64,000 bases of DNA from Propionicimonas sp. (GTDB lineage Bacteria; Actinomycetota; Actinomycetes; Propionibacteriales; Propionibacteriaceae): positions 558,001 to 622,000 of the forward strand of contig VMSW01000007.1 in assembly GCA_013791955.1 (NCBI GenBank). Reading direction: 5' to 3'. Made by a program: the position numbers and the translations under genes. Numbering within the stretch: the stretch's first letter is position 1; every line of letters starts with the position of its first letter. Under the pieces are notes generated by a model. That model was not told the DNA's origin. It saw only the letters and a list, made by a program, of their open reading frames with translations, and made no database searches. Shown in pieces: positions 46,196 to 55,289 of this stretch.

Positions 46196-47443
46196 CTACA
46201 GCAGCGTCGGCTGCTGGCCGAGGCTCACCTTTGGGTTGCGATCGAAGTGGCTGGCGAGCAGGACGGCCGCCAAAGTGGCGGACGAGAGGCTGAGGGTGAG
46301 TGTCTCCACGCCGATCCAACCGACCTGTTGCCAGGTCAAGGTGGCCAGGGCGCCAGCCACAGTGCTGCCGAGGTAGTAGGCGAGCAGGTAGGCGCTGGAG
46401 GCTTGGGCGTTGCCGAGGTTGTGCCGCGCCGCGCGATCGACCACCCAGCCGCTGAGCAGCGAGTGCACGCCAAGGAAGGCGAAGGTGAGCAGGCCCAGCC
46501 CGCCAAACATGGTGGCCAGGGTTGGAATGGACGTGATCGCGACGCCCAGAATCAGCAGCGCAGCGCCCAGGGCGGTGGTGTGACCACGGCCGTCCCGCTC
46601 AGCGAGGTGGCGCAGGACGTAGGGTGCGGCGATGCCGATCGGGTAGGCCAGATACACCCAACCGGCCGCGTGTCCGAGTTCGAAGGGTGGCGCCTGGAGC
46701 CGGAAGGCGGCGGCGTTGTAGACCGCCACGAAGGCGCCCATGCTGGTGAAGCCGGCCAGACACAGCCAGGCCAGTACTTGGTCGAAGGGGGCGGTGATGG
46801 TGCCCAGCAGCACTTCGCGCAGTTCGGCTTTTCGGGGCTGGAAGGTGGCCGACGGCGGCAGTAACAGCCACAAAGCCAGGCCGGCGGCCAAGGTGATCAG
46901 GCTCATCGTGGTCGCGGTGGCGACCCAGCCACCGAGCGCTGCCAGTGGGCCGGGCAGTAGCCGTCCGGTGGCCCCGCCCACGGCGGTGCCAGCGATGTAG
47001 GCGGCGTTGGCGCGTCCGTGGGCTCCTGGCGGGGTTTCCTCCCGAAGGTAGGCCAGTGCGGCGGCGGGGAACCAAGCCAAGGTGATGCCGAGCAGGCCTC
47101 GTAGAACCAGCAGGGCGGCCCAACTGGGGGCGAATGCTGCGGCCAGCCCGAACAGGCCTGAGGCGATCAGCGAGGCTCGCATCACCTGCACCCGGCCGAA
47201 TCGATCGGCTAGTGGGCCAGCCATCAGCAGGCCGACGGTGATGGTGGCGGTGGTGACCGAAAGCGCCAGGGAGGACTCTGCTGGGGTGATGCCGTAGACG
47301 TCCACCAGTAGTGGCAGCAGCGGCTGGACGAAGTACATCAGGGAGAAGTTGGCCAGCCCGCCGGCCATCAGCGCCACGATCATCCGCCGGTAGGCGATCA
47401 CAGTGTTTGGCGCGGTGTTGATGGCGGACGGGTCGGTGGGCAC
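46196..47443 (-). CDS. MFS transporter
   Basis: A 415-aa major facilitator with twelve predicted helices. The loop 2-3 motif GPLADRFGRVQVMRAS (around residues 79-94) is the classic MFS signature A, and the family resembles the YnfM/arabinose-efflux-like group with YFVQPLLPLLVDVYGI in the first helix. Direction and substrate are not deducible; drug or sugar efflux is likely. Gaps to neighbours are about 80 bp on both sides, so it is probably a separate transcription unit on the minus strand. Confidence 0.9.
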   Translation of the reverse strand: MPTDPSAINTAPNTVIAYRRMIVALMAGGLANFSLMYFVQPLLPLLVDVYGITPAESSLALSVTTATITVGLLMAGPLADRFGRVQVMRASLIASGLFGLAAAFAPSWAALLVLRGLLGITLAWFPAAALAYLREETPPGAHGRANAAYIAGTAVGGATGRLLPGPLAALGGWVATATTMSLITLAAGLALWLLLPPSATFQPRKAELREVLLGTITAPFDQVLAWLCLAGFTSMGAFVAVYNAAAFRLQAPPFELGHAAGWVYLAYPIGIAAPYVLRHLAERDGRGHTTALGAALLILGVAITSIPTLATMFGGLGLLTFAFLGVHSLLSGWVVDRAARHNLGNAQASSAYLLAYYLGSTVAGALATLTWQQVGWIGVETLTLSLSSATLAAVLLASHFDRNPKVSLGQQPTLL

Positions 47444-47519
47444 CGCCCTAGTTTGGTGGCTGGCGCCGCGATTGCGAAGCGCGGTCCGAGATTGGGTGCC
47501 GCTTCAGCTGGCAGGTGGC

Positions 47520-48707
47520 TCAGGTGAGCGCGCTGCGTTGCACCTGGACGAACTCGATCCGCTCACGCCACTTGCGCTTACCGGTCTCATAGAGCACGCC
47601 GACGGTGGTGGCGTTGATCTCGACCAGATCGGAGTAGGCCGCCGGTCGGGCTTTGCCGCCAATCAGCGGCCCCTTTCGCCAGGACGAGCCACCGTTGGTG
47701 CTGATGAAGAGCCGCATATCGCGCCGGATGGTCAGGTTCCTGGTCTTGATGTAGGACGGCCCCGAGAACAGCAGGGGAGCGCCCGCGCCGCTGGTTTGGA
47801 GCAGGCTGCCTTCGACGGCCATGGTCTTGACGCCGGGCATTTGGCGGTAGGACGAGATCGAAAGGCCGCCGTTGGTGGAGATGGCCGAGACCCGGTTGGT
47901 GCCCGGCTTGGTCTTGCGCTTGTCGCGGTAGCTGACTAGCAGCCGTCCATCGCGGAGCTCGGCAACGGTGCCCTCGATGAGTTGGAGCTTGCCGGGGGAG
48001 AGCCGGTCGTAGCCGATTCGCCAGGTGGTGCCACCATCGTCGCTGTAGAGCCCGTAGGTGCCGTACTTCTTGGTCTTCCCGCTAGTCACGACGTAACCCA
48101 TCGGGAAGATGATCCGCCCTTTGGCAGCGCCATATTGCAGCACCAGACCGTGTCCGGGGCCTTGCAGGCCACCCTTCCAGCCTTTGGCGGGGCGGGTGAT
48201 CTGGCCGGCGGTGAAGTTGGTCCAGGTGGCGCCGTCGTTGTAGCTGCGTTGGAGAAAGAGCCCAACGTATTTGTCTTTGGTGTTGCGCAACGAGCTGAAC
48301 AACAGCACCGAGTTGGTGCCTGGGTCCCAGATCGGCACCGGGCTGGAGATGTGGTTGCGGCCGTAGTCGGCGACTAACCGCATCGGGCCCCAGTGGCAGC
48401 CGGCGTCGGTGGAGGTGCGGGCCACCAGGTCGTAGTTGCCGCGGTCGGTTACTGAGTCGTTGTCGCGGCGTTCAGCGAAGGCGATCAGCGCGCCGGAGCC
48501 GGTGCGGATGATCGCCGGAATGCGATACCACCTCTTGGTTTTGGCCGAGCTCACGAACGGGGCGGACGTGCAGCCGGTGGCCGCCGCAGTCGCGGCGGGA
48601 GTCAGCGACGGTGCGATTACGGGCGTGACGATGATCGAGGCTGCCGCGAGCGCAAGCGTGCTAGCTGCGGTGCTGAGGGTGCGCCAGGGGTTCTTGAGGG
48701 TCTGCAC
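47520..48707 (-). CDS. Secreted exo-alpha-sialidase (GH33)
   Basis: A 395-aa exported six-bladed propeller. A signal peptide covers about residues 1-42 (hydrophobic core LALAAASIIVTPVIA; AAATAAA end). RWYRIPAI at 60-66 is the sialidase RIP motif with its catalytic Arg. Asp-box motifs SxDxGxTW appear as SYNDGATW, SDDGGTTW and STNGGSSW. An AFAERRDNDS segment supplies the next active-site acid and Arg. The enzyme should cleave terminal sialic acid from glycans outside the cell. No sialate catabolism genes are near. No sortase motif or C-terminal anchor is seen, so it may be freely secreted. Confidence 0.92.
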   Translation of the reverse strand: MQTLKNPWRTLSTAASTLALAAASIIVTPVIAPSLTPAATAAATGCTSAPFVSSAKTKRWYRIPAIIRTGSGALIAFAERRDNDSVTDRGNYDLVARTSTDAGCHWGPMRLVADYGRNHISSPVPIWDPGTNSVLLFSSLRNTKDKYVGLFLQRSYNDGATWTNFTAGQITRPAKGWKGGLQGPGHGLVLQYGAAKGRIIFPMGYVVTSGKTKKYGTYGLYSDDGGTTWRIGYDRLSPGKLQLIEGTVAELRDGRLLVSYRDKRKTKPGTNRVSAISTNGGLSISSYRQMPGVKTMAVEGSLLQTSGAGAPLLFSGPSYIKTRNLTIRRDMRLFISTNGGSSWRKGPLIGGKARPAAYSDLVEINATTVGVLYETGKRKWRERIEFVQVQRSALT

Positions 48708-48792
48708 AGGTCGCCTTTGGCTGAGAACAGGTCGGGTTTCAGGCTAGGCCTCGGTGCGGGCCGCTAGACAGTCCACCCAAGGAGGACTCAGC

Positions 48793-51700
48793 TCAGCGTT
48801 TGACCGTGCTGGTCTTCTTGGCCGGGGTCTTGGAGATCGTGCCGTAGCCGGGAGCCGAGAGGGTGACCTTCACGGTGATCCGCCTGCCGCGGTCCTTCTT
48901 GGTCAACTTGTAGGTGGACTTGGTGGCCTTACTGATCTTGATGTTCTTCTTGCCACTGCTGCGGTACCACTGGAAGGTCGCCTTCACCGGCGAAACTGCC
49001 GGGGCCACGGCGTACTTCACGGTGAGCTTCTTGCCCACCTTCGCCTTGCCCGAAATGGCGGGCAGCGCGGTGAACCTCAGCGTGCCCTGGCCGGGACGGA
49101 TCCAGTTGCTGGTCTTGGTCATACCGGCAACGCCGGTCACCTTCACCGTGATAATTTGGCCGAGGTCAGCGGCGGTGAGCGTGTAGGTCCGACGGGTCGC
49201 GCCAGGGATCGCAACGATGGTGGTGCCGGTGGCGGCGCGCCGTTGCCACTGGTAACCGTAGGTGCCGTAGCTGCTCCCGCTACTCGCGGTGAGGGTGGTG
49301 CCCACTACCGCTGGCGTGGTTCCCGGCAGGCTCACCCAGATCGTCGGGTATTTGGCCGCCGGGACGTTGACGTCGATCGAGCCGCCGCCTTCGTTCGGGC
49401 TCACTCCGCCGCCGGCAACCGCGGCCACCGCCTGGCCAGCATTCACGATGCCGCTGCCGCAGGTGCCAGTCGGGCAGCCGTCAGTGAGCGGGGTCGCGGT
49501 GCCTCTGATGAAGGCGGCGATCTCGGCTGGCGTCAGGTCCTTGTCGAGCGACTTGAGTAGCGCGGCGGTGCCGGCCACGTGTGGTGCCGCCATGGAGGTG
49601 CCGAACTTGGGCTCGTAGCGTCCGCCGATAGTGGAAACCACCTGCGACGTGCAGGCTGCTGCCTGTGTGGGGTCGGTGTAGTAGGCGTAGCATCCGCTGG
49701 CCTCATCGGCCCCGCCGGGTGCGGCGACCAGCCAACGGCTGGCCGTGGTGGAGTCGCCCCAATTGCTGTAGGTGGCTCTGCTGCCGTTGCCGCTAGCTGC
49801 GGTAACGACGATGACGTTGTTGCAGTTGGCAGGCGAGGTGTTGGCGATGGACGCATTGTTGTTGCCAGCCGACACCACCACGACAGTGTCCTGAGACACC
49901 GCGTAGTCAATGGCGTCTTGGAGGGTATCCGAGCAAGTGCCAGTGCCGCCGAGCGACAGATTCAGCACGTCGGCGGGATACGGGTTGGTGATTCCGTCCA
50001 TCTCTTCTCCGGCGGCCCAGCGGATCGCCATCGCGACATCTTCCATGTCACCGCCGCCTCGGTTAGGCAGCGCTCGAACTGGCAGAATCTTCACCGCTGG
50101 CGCAGTGCCGGTGAGCCGGGGGTTATCGGCACTGTTGGCGGCGACGATCCCGGCGACGTGGGTGCCGTGCGAGGTGAGCCAAGAAACGTTGGTGACCCCT
50201 CTATCAGTAGCATCCGCGTCTGGGCCGTCACCGTCAGCGTCTTCGTTCGAAACTGTGCCATCGGCATTCTGGGTGGTGTTGCGCACGTCGGAAACGAAGT
50301 CGTAGCCCGGCAGCACCGTCCCAGAACCCTTGGTGTCGCCGAGTTCGGTGGGGGCTGAGCCGTCGGGGACGGTTGCGCCAACTTCGCCGTCCTCGGAGTT
50401 GGCCCCGGGCGCCGTGCTGGGGTCCTCGCTTGGTGCCGGGGTGGGCTCGGCGATGGTGCCCGATGCCTGCGCTGAGTTGCCCGCGGCGTCGGTGACCTTC
50501 ACCGTGAGGTCGGAGCCGACAGCTGCGGCCTGATCAAGATCGAAGACCCAGTCGCCATTGGTGTCGGTGACGGTCTCGGCGCTTTGCTCGGCATCGGCGG
50601 CGTCGCGGTAGGTGATTCGGGCCAAGGTGCCAGCCTCGGCGGTGCCATAGACATTGGTAGGCACGGCGGTGGTAATCACCGGCGTTGCGGGGGCGGTGGT
50701 GTCGATGGTGACGGTCACTGGGGTTGAACTCACGCCGTCGGAGTCGACGACGACCACCTTGACCACGTCGGCTTCAGTGAGGGCGGTTTCGGGCACGAAC
50801 TTCCAGGCCCCAGCGCCCAGATTGGTCCAGGCACCAACTACCTCGACGCTACTGGCATCGAGCAGTTTGGGGTTGGCTGCTTCATCGACCCCGATGACGC
50901 TGACGAACTCGCCATTGCTGGCCGCCACGGCTGGCGCGCTCGGCGGGCCGTAGTGCACCCGGCGGCTGACCGAAGTGGACTCGTTGCCAGCTTGATCGAC
51001 CAGCCGAGCACTCACCATTGAGCGATCGTCGGCGATCGAGTCGAGAGTCAGGCTCCAGATGCCCTGGTCAGTAACAGTGGTGTCCTGGTACTTCGGGTCG
51101 CGCCCGCTGAAGTAGGTGAGCTTCACCTCGGCGCCCGCCTCGCCGGTGCCGCTGACCAGCTCGCCGTTGGTGGCGTTGATCATTGGGGCTGCTGGCGGCA
51201 GTTTGTCGATGGTGACGTTGGCTACCGGCGAGACGTTGCCGGCGGAGTCGCTGGCCTTCACCAGCACGAGATCGCCATCAACCAGATCGACGCTGGGGTC
51301 ACTCAGCGACCAACCACCGGCCGCGGAGGCAGTTACTTCGTCATACGCGTCGGAGCCACCGCTGTCATGGCCAAAGTAGGTGAGCCGGACGGTCGAGCCA
51401 TTCTCGGCGGTGCCGCTGAATTGAGAGCCATCGCTGGGAAAGACCTCGGGCATGGCCGGATCGACTGCATCGATCACCCCGGTCTTGGTGGCCTCGTTGC
51501 CAGCTTCATCTCGAGCGGTGACCGTGAACGCGGTGTCGTTCGCCAGCTCCGGGTCGGGAACGCAGGAGAACTTCCCATCAACCGGGGTGAGCTTTTCGCA
51601 GATGGCCGAGCCACCCTCGTCGCGAGTGATGGTGACGGTGGAGTCGTTATCGGAAGTGCCAGCGATCTCGGCCTCGTTGTAGGCGGTGAGAGTGGGCGTC

Positions 51701-52791
51701 GACAACTCCGCGTCGATGATTACCTGTTTCGTCGAGACATTGCCGCGACGGTCGGTGGCCGTCACCGTGACATCTTGGCCGTGCTCCAGACCGGCGTAGT
51801 TGGGCGTCAACGTCCAATCGGTGCCAGTGACCTGAGCTTGTTCGGTGGTGTTGCCGCTATCGGGGTAGCTGAGGATGACCGTTGAACCGGCCTCGACCGT
51901 GCCAGTGAAGATGGTGCCATTGCTGGCATTGGCGGTGAACTCGATCACCGCCGAGTCAACCTCGATCTCTTCGATGGTGGTTTGGTTGCCGGAGCGGTCC
52001 TCGACTGAAGCGGTCAACGTGGTGCCGTTTTCAGCCTCTGGAACCAGGGTCGCGGTCCACTTGCCGCGCGAATCGGCGATCGCGGTGGCGGTTTCGGTGA
52101 TGTTGTAGGTCACGGTGACCGTCAGGCCGGGCCAGGTGGTGCCTGAGACGGTGGTGGCGCCCGCTGCGAAACCGTCCACGGTGTCAACCAGCAGGGCCTT
52201 GGGTAGCAGGGCGTTGTCGGCGATGCCGGTATCGATAACCCCGACCACCACGTCAGCGGCGCCTTCGGTGTTGGCGGTGGCCCAAGCGGCGCTGGCGTTG
52301 ATCTGATCGATGTTCCAGTAGTAGTCATCGCCGCCAGCGTCGGTGGGGTAGAACTTCACCGAAGCCTCGGCGTAGCGAACTCCGCCAGATCTTTCGGCCG
52401 CCGCAGCGATCTGATCGGCCTGCTTGCGGGTGAGCGATTTGTTCAAGGTGACGGTGGCCGCATCAGCGCGCAACGCTTTCGAGCTGACCACTTTCGCCCC
52501 GGCCACCTTCCAGGCGGCTTTGCGGATGGCGCTCACCGCGGCGGCGGCCGGATTGGCCACCTTGCCGCGGAGAGCCACGATCACGGTGTCGGTGTTGGTG
52601 GAATGAATCCGGGCAACCGAGCGCGAGTTCACCGCCGTCGCGGCCGGCGGCGGCTCGCTGACTAGGGGAGTAGCTGCTGGCACCTGCGGAATCGCAGACA
52701 CGACCAAGACCACTGAGAGCACTCCGACTCCCAGCGTTGCCGCTGCCAACAGGAGCCTTTGTCGCAAGGCGTCCCCCCTATCTGTGCGCAT
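48793..52791 (-). CDS. Giant subtilisin-like protease with Ig-like domains inserted in the catalytic domain
   Basis: A 1332-aa exported S8 protease. A signal or membrane anchor spans about 11-35, followed by an inhibitor-like propeptide to about 150. The catalytic Asp187 is in GVIDTGI. The normal next segment, GYDFVSD, appears only at about 829. Catalytic His875 (SHGTHVAG), oxyanion Asn977 (VSAGNNN) and Ser1066 (FGTSMAAPHVAG) follow. Residues about 205-785 are six to seven Ig-like repeats of about 85 aa, each ending in a D-x-A-GN motif. Two further C-terminal Ig-like domains (1150-1310) end in a basic tail. ATG 52791 has GAGGTG 7 nt upstream. Triad residues are intact. Confidence 0.9.
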   Translation of the reverse strand: MRTDRGDALRQRLLLAAATLGVGVLSVVLVVSAIPQVPAATPLVSEPPPAATAVNSRSVARIHSTNTDTVIVALRGKVANPAAAAVSAIRKAAWKVAGAKVVSSKALRADAATVTLNKSLTRKQADQIAAAAERSGGVRYAEASVKFYPTDAGGDDYYWNIDQINASAAWATANTEGAADVVVGVIDTGIADNALLPKALLVDTVDGFAAGATTVSGTTWPGLTVTVTYNITETATAIADSRGKWTATLVPEAENGTTLTASVEDRSGNQTTIEEIEVDSAVIEFTANASNGTIFTGTVEAGSTVILSYPDSGNTTEQAQVTGTDWTLTPNYAGLEHGQDVTVTATDRRGNVSTKQVIIDAELSTPTLTAYNEAEIAGTSDNDSTVTITRDEGGSAICEKLTPVDGKFSCVPDPELANDTAFTVTARDEAGNEATKTGVIDAVDPAMPEVFPSDGSQFSGTAENGSTVRLTYFGHDSGGSDAYDEVTASAAGGWSLSDPSVDLVDGDLVLVKASDSAGNVSPVANVTIDKLPPAAPMINATNGELVSGTGEAGAEVKLTYFSGRDPKYQDTTVTDQGIWSLTLDSIADDRSMVSARLVDQAGNESTSVSRRVHYGPPSAPAVAASNGEFVSVIGVDEAANPKLLDASSVEVVGAWTNLGAGAWKFVPETALTEADVVKVVVVDSDGVSSTPVTVTIDTTAPATPVITTAVPTNVYGTAEAGTLARITYRDAADAEQSAETVTDTNGDWVFDLDQAAAVGSDLTVKVTDAAGNSAQASGTIAEPTPAPSEDPSTAPGANSEDGEVGATVPDGSAPTELGDTKGSGTVLPGYDFVSDVRNTTQNADGTVSNEDADGDGPDADATDRGVTNVSWLTSHGTHVAGIVAANSADNPRLTGTAPAVKILPVRALPNRGGGDMEDVAMAIRWAAGEEMDGITNPYPADVLNLSLGGTGTCSDTLQDAIDYAVSQDTVVVVSAGNNNASIANTSPANCNNVIVVTAASGNGSRATYSNWGDSTTASRWLVAAPGGADEASGCYAYYTDPTQAAACTSQVVSTIGGRYEPKFGTSMAAPHVAGTAALLKSLDKDLTPAEIAAFIRGTATPLTDGCPTGTCGSGIVNAGQAVAAVAGGGVSPNEGGGSIDVNVPAAKYPTIWVSLPGTTPAVVGTTLTASSGSSYGTYGYQWQRRAATGTTIVAIPGATRRTYTLTAADLGQIITVKVTGVAGMTKTSNWIRPGQGTLRFTALPAISGKAKVGKKLTVKYAVAPAVSPVKATFQWYRSSGKKNIKISKATKSTYKLTKKDRGRRITVKVTLSAPGYGTISKTPAKKTSTVKR

Positions 52792-52901
52792 AGCGCAGCA
52801 CCTCTAGTATTTCACATCTGTAACAGCTGCATCAGTGCGCAGGTGGTAGTCCGTGAAAACTCGAAAGTGCTTGTCGAGGCGGGGTTTTGGGCCTTGGTCG
52901 G

Positions 52902-54581
52902 CTACTTGATCTTGTGCGAGGACGACACGGCGATGCGGTAGGCGTAGCCGACGGGGCCGAACACGGTGACCTGAATCGAGATCTTCTTCTTCTTGTCCTT
53001 CTTGACCAGCTTGTACTTCGACTTGGTCGCACCGCTGATGACCTTGCCGTCGCGCAGCCACTGGTAGCTGAACTGGGTGGGCTGTGGGCTCCAAGAGCCA
53101 ACCTTGGCAGTGAGCTTCTTGCCAACCTTGTACTTGCCTGAGATGGACGGGTTCTTCTTCCAGGTGAAGAACTTGGTCACCGTGAGCGCCTTGGGGGCGT
53201 TCACCACGCCGGTGCCACAGGTGACCGCGGTGCAGCTGGGCATCCGGTTGGCCGAGCCGCGCATCGCTGCGGCGATCTGGGCCGGACCCCAGGACGGGTT
53301 CTTGGCCTTCAGCAGCGCGGCCACGCCGGCAACGTGCGGGGCGGCCATCGAGGTGCCTGCCATGAACCCGTACCAGGAACCCCCGGGTGTAGTCGTGCCG
53401 CGGTTCCAGGTGGAGGCCACCCAGCCGCATTCGCCGATGATGCCGGGGCACGAGGTGGGGGTGTCCGAGCCACCGGGGGCGGCGATAGTGGCCGGCATGG
53501 CGGCAGTTCCGTAGTTGGAGTAGCTGGCCTTGCCGCCGGTGTAGGTGCTGGCGGTGACCGAGATCACGTTCTTGCAGTTCGCCGGGGAGCTCTTCGACAG
53601 CGCCACGTTGGAGTTGCCAGCTGCCACCACCATCGGGATGCGCTTGGCGGCGGCGCGATTGATAGCGGCCTGCATCGCGTAGGAGCACGGTCGCCCATCT
53701 TGGCTGCCGAGGGAGAGGTTCAAGACATCAACAGGATTGGGGTTCGTCCCCGAATAGCCGGTCGCCCAATCGATGGCGGCGATCAGATCGGCCTCCGTAC
53801 CGCCGCCGGCGCCGAGAACGCGGAGCGGTTCGATTTTGGCGTCGGGGGCTACCCCGGCTACGCCGGAGCCATTTCGCAGTGCGGCGATGGTGCCGGAGAC
53901 GTGGGTGCCATGCCAGGACGATGTCTTGGTGCCATCCTGGGCTATGCCAGAGAGGTCGCCTTCGTCGGTCGGGTCGGCGTCCCTACCGTCGCCATCCCGA
54001 GCCGAAGCGGAATTCGAGATGAAGTCGTAGCCGGCAATCACGTTGGCATCCAGATCGCCGTGTTCGGTGATGCCAGTGTCGAGCACGCCGACGACCACAC
54101 CGGCGCCGGTGGTGGTGCCCCAGGCGGCGTCCGCGGCCACGCTGTATCTGCCCATCGCGGCGTTGATGTTCCACAGGCTGGTCTCGTAGTCGGTGTCAGC
54201 GGGGTAGAAGATCGTGGCCGGATCGACAGCCTTCACCCCCGCGACATCCTCGGCCCGGGCCTGGATGTTGTCTGCCTCAAACTCGGAGATTTCCGAGTCG
54301 AGCGTTACAGCCACGGTCGTCTTGTTGATTGTCTGCACCGAAGCCACCGAGGCTCCCGCAACCGCTTCAGCGATCTCGGCGACGGCGGCTTCAGCCGAGG
54401 CCTTCGGGTCCTGCTGCGACTGGTCGAAGGTGACCAGGATCGTCCGGGTGGTGTCTTTGACCCTGCTGGGAGTGGTCGGCTCGGGAAGCGGAGCGATGTC
54501 AGTGGGGGCGGCCTGGGCTGGAATGGCACTGAACGCCAATCCTGCTGCTGCCACGAATACTGCTACCGACCATTTCTTCAT
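52902..54581 (-). CDS. Secreted subtilisin-like protease
   Basis: A 559-aa S8 serine protease with signal peptide (1-24, ending AQA) and a propeptide to about 125. The catalytic Asp168 is in GVLDTGITEHGD, His224 in WHGTHVSG, Asn322 in AAGNSN and Ser411 in MAGTSMAAPHVAG. Asp and His are 56 residues apart, the ordinary distance. The C-terminus (about 463-559) is one Ig-like domain (SISGKYKVGKKLTAKVGSWS), related to the C-terminal domains of the larger neighbour. The two proteases are clearly paralogous. The ATG at 54581 has GAGGG upstream. It starts 102 bp after the Flp pilin stop and could share its transcript. Confidence 0.94.
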   Translation of the reverse strand: MKKWSVAVFVAAAGLAFSAIPAQAAPTDIAPLPEPTTPSRVKDTTRTILVTFDQSQQDPKASAEAAVAEIAEAVAGASVASVQTINKTTVAVTLDSEISEFEADNIQARAEDVAGVKAVDPATIFYPADTDYETSLWNINAAMGRYSVAADAAWGTTTGAGVVVGVLDTGITEHGDLDANVIAGYDFISNSASARDGDGRDADPTDEGDLSGIAQDGTKTSSWHGTHVSGTIAALRNGSGVAGVAPDAKIEPLRVLGAGGGTEADLIAAIDWATGYSGTNPNPVDVLNLSLGSQDGRPCSYAMQAAINRAAAKRIPMVVAAGNSNVALSKSSPANCKNVISVTASTYTGGKASYSNYGTAAMPATIAAPGGSDTPTSCPGIIGECGWVASTWNRGTTTPGGSWYGFMAGTSMAAPHVAGVAALLKAKNPSWGPAQIAAAMRGSANRMPSCTAVTCGTGVVNAPKALTVTKFFTWKKNPSISGKYKVGKKLTAKVGSWSPQPTQFSYQWLRDGKVISGATKSKYKLVKKDKKKKISIQVTVFGPVGYAYRIAVSSSHKIK

Positions 54582-54683
54582 TGGTGACCCTCACCGTTAG
54601 CAGGGCGGACAACGCTAATGCGCTCCGTTGGGCAGCTTACTGCTAAAAGCAAGCCGAGTTGGCGACCTGGAGTTGCCTTGCAC

Positions 54684-54860
54684 TCAGAGGTAGGCGGCGA
54701 TGCGGAGCAAAAGGCTGCTGAGGTTGTCGCCGAGGACGGTGACGGTGGCCACAGCCACTGCCGCGATCAGGGCGACCATGATGCCGTACTCAATCGCGGT
54801 GGCGCCGCGCTCACTCTTCGCGATGACGGTGCCAAGGGCCTTGGCTGGCAGGCTCCCCAT
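54684..54860 (-). CDS. flp: Flp/Fap-type pilin (orphan)
   Basis: A small gene of 58 codons read directly from the sequence. The product begins with a short leader, then ERGATAIEYGIMVALIAAVA, the Flp type IVb prepilin pattern: cleavage after Gly19, Glu at +5 and Tyr at +6 of the mature chain, and one hydrophobic helix. AGGAGA lies 6 nt before the ATG at 54860. Flp pilins are assembled by Tad machinery and a TadV peptidase; no tad gene is in the window. A dedicated promoter region lies upstream, and a secreted protease follows downstream. Confidence 0.9.
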   Translation of the reverse strand: MGSLPAKALGTVIAKSERGATAIEYGIMVALIAAVAVATVTVLGDNLSSLLLRIAAYL

Positions 54861-54919
54861 GGTGTTCTCCTAGGGTCGGGGGGTTGGACACGGGTGCGGG
54901 TTCGATTGGCGTGCTGCAA

Positions 54920-55047
54920 ATATTCGCTTAATCTCAAGGTCGGTGTCAAAGGATTTGGCAGACATTCTCAAATACGCGTGTCGGGTCACCCGTAAGGGGA
55001 CCTGAAATCGAGGGTAATGAGCGCGTTGAGGTCACCCGGAAGGGGAC
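54920..55047 (-). promoter_or_regulatory. flp promoter with two upstream repeated sites
   Basis: On the minus strand, TTGACA (54949-54944), an 18-bp spacer and GAATAT (54925-54920) form a sigma-70-like promoter 60 bp before flp. Upstream, two near-identical 17-bp direct repeats lie at 54985-55001 (GTCACCCGTAAGGGGAC) and 55031-55047 (one base different), 46 bp apart. Each is itself an imperfect dyad. Position above the -35 fits activator sites. The region 55048-55262 holds no gene and no further repeat that I can see. Confidence 0.6.
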
Positions 55048-55262
55048 TATTCAACCTTAGTGAGTGAATCTTCACCCATTCTGGGGACGCTCCATTTGAG
55101 TTAACAAAGGGCCGTCGGGCCGCGGTGGGGCCGGGGTGTCCGCAAGTCGACAAGGTGTCGGACCGGCCGGGTTGGCCAGCGAGGAGTCGCCGGTGAGCCC
55201 GGCCAGCGCGCTCAGAGAATGCGCACAGCCAGCTCACGTCAGGCGGTAGGCAAATTCGGCCC

Positions 55263-55283
55263 CAAAAAAGGAACAGTGTTCCT
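55263..55283 (-). terminator. Intrinsic terminator of the PQQ-protein operon
   Basis: On the minus strand, AGGAAC, loop ACT, GTTCCT is followed at once by TTTTTT. This is a classic hairpin plus T-run, 7 bp after the stop codon of the polytopic membrane protein gene. Confidence 0.8.
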
Positions 55284-55289
55284 GAAGGT

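Noticed and set aside
48793-52791. Frameshift or misassembly joining a protease with an adhesin
   Set aside because: The frame is continuous, both protease halves keep intact motifs and Ig-like repeats are regular; nothing in the sequence shows a break. Still worth checking in reads.
55269-55283. SOS/LexA-like palindrome GAAC-N3-GTTC
   Set aside because: Actinobacterial LexA boxes need four central bases; here there are three, and the minus strand continues into a T-run, so it is a terminator.
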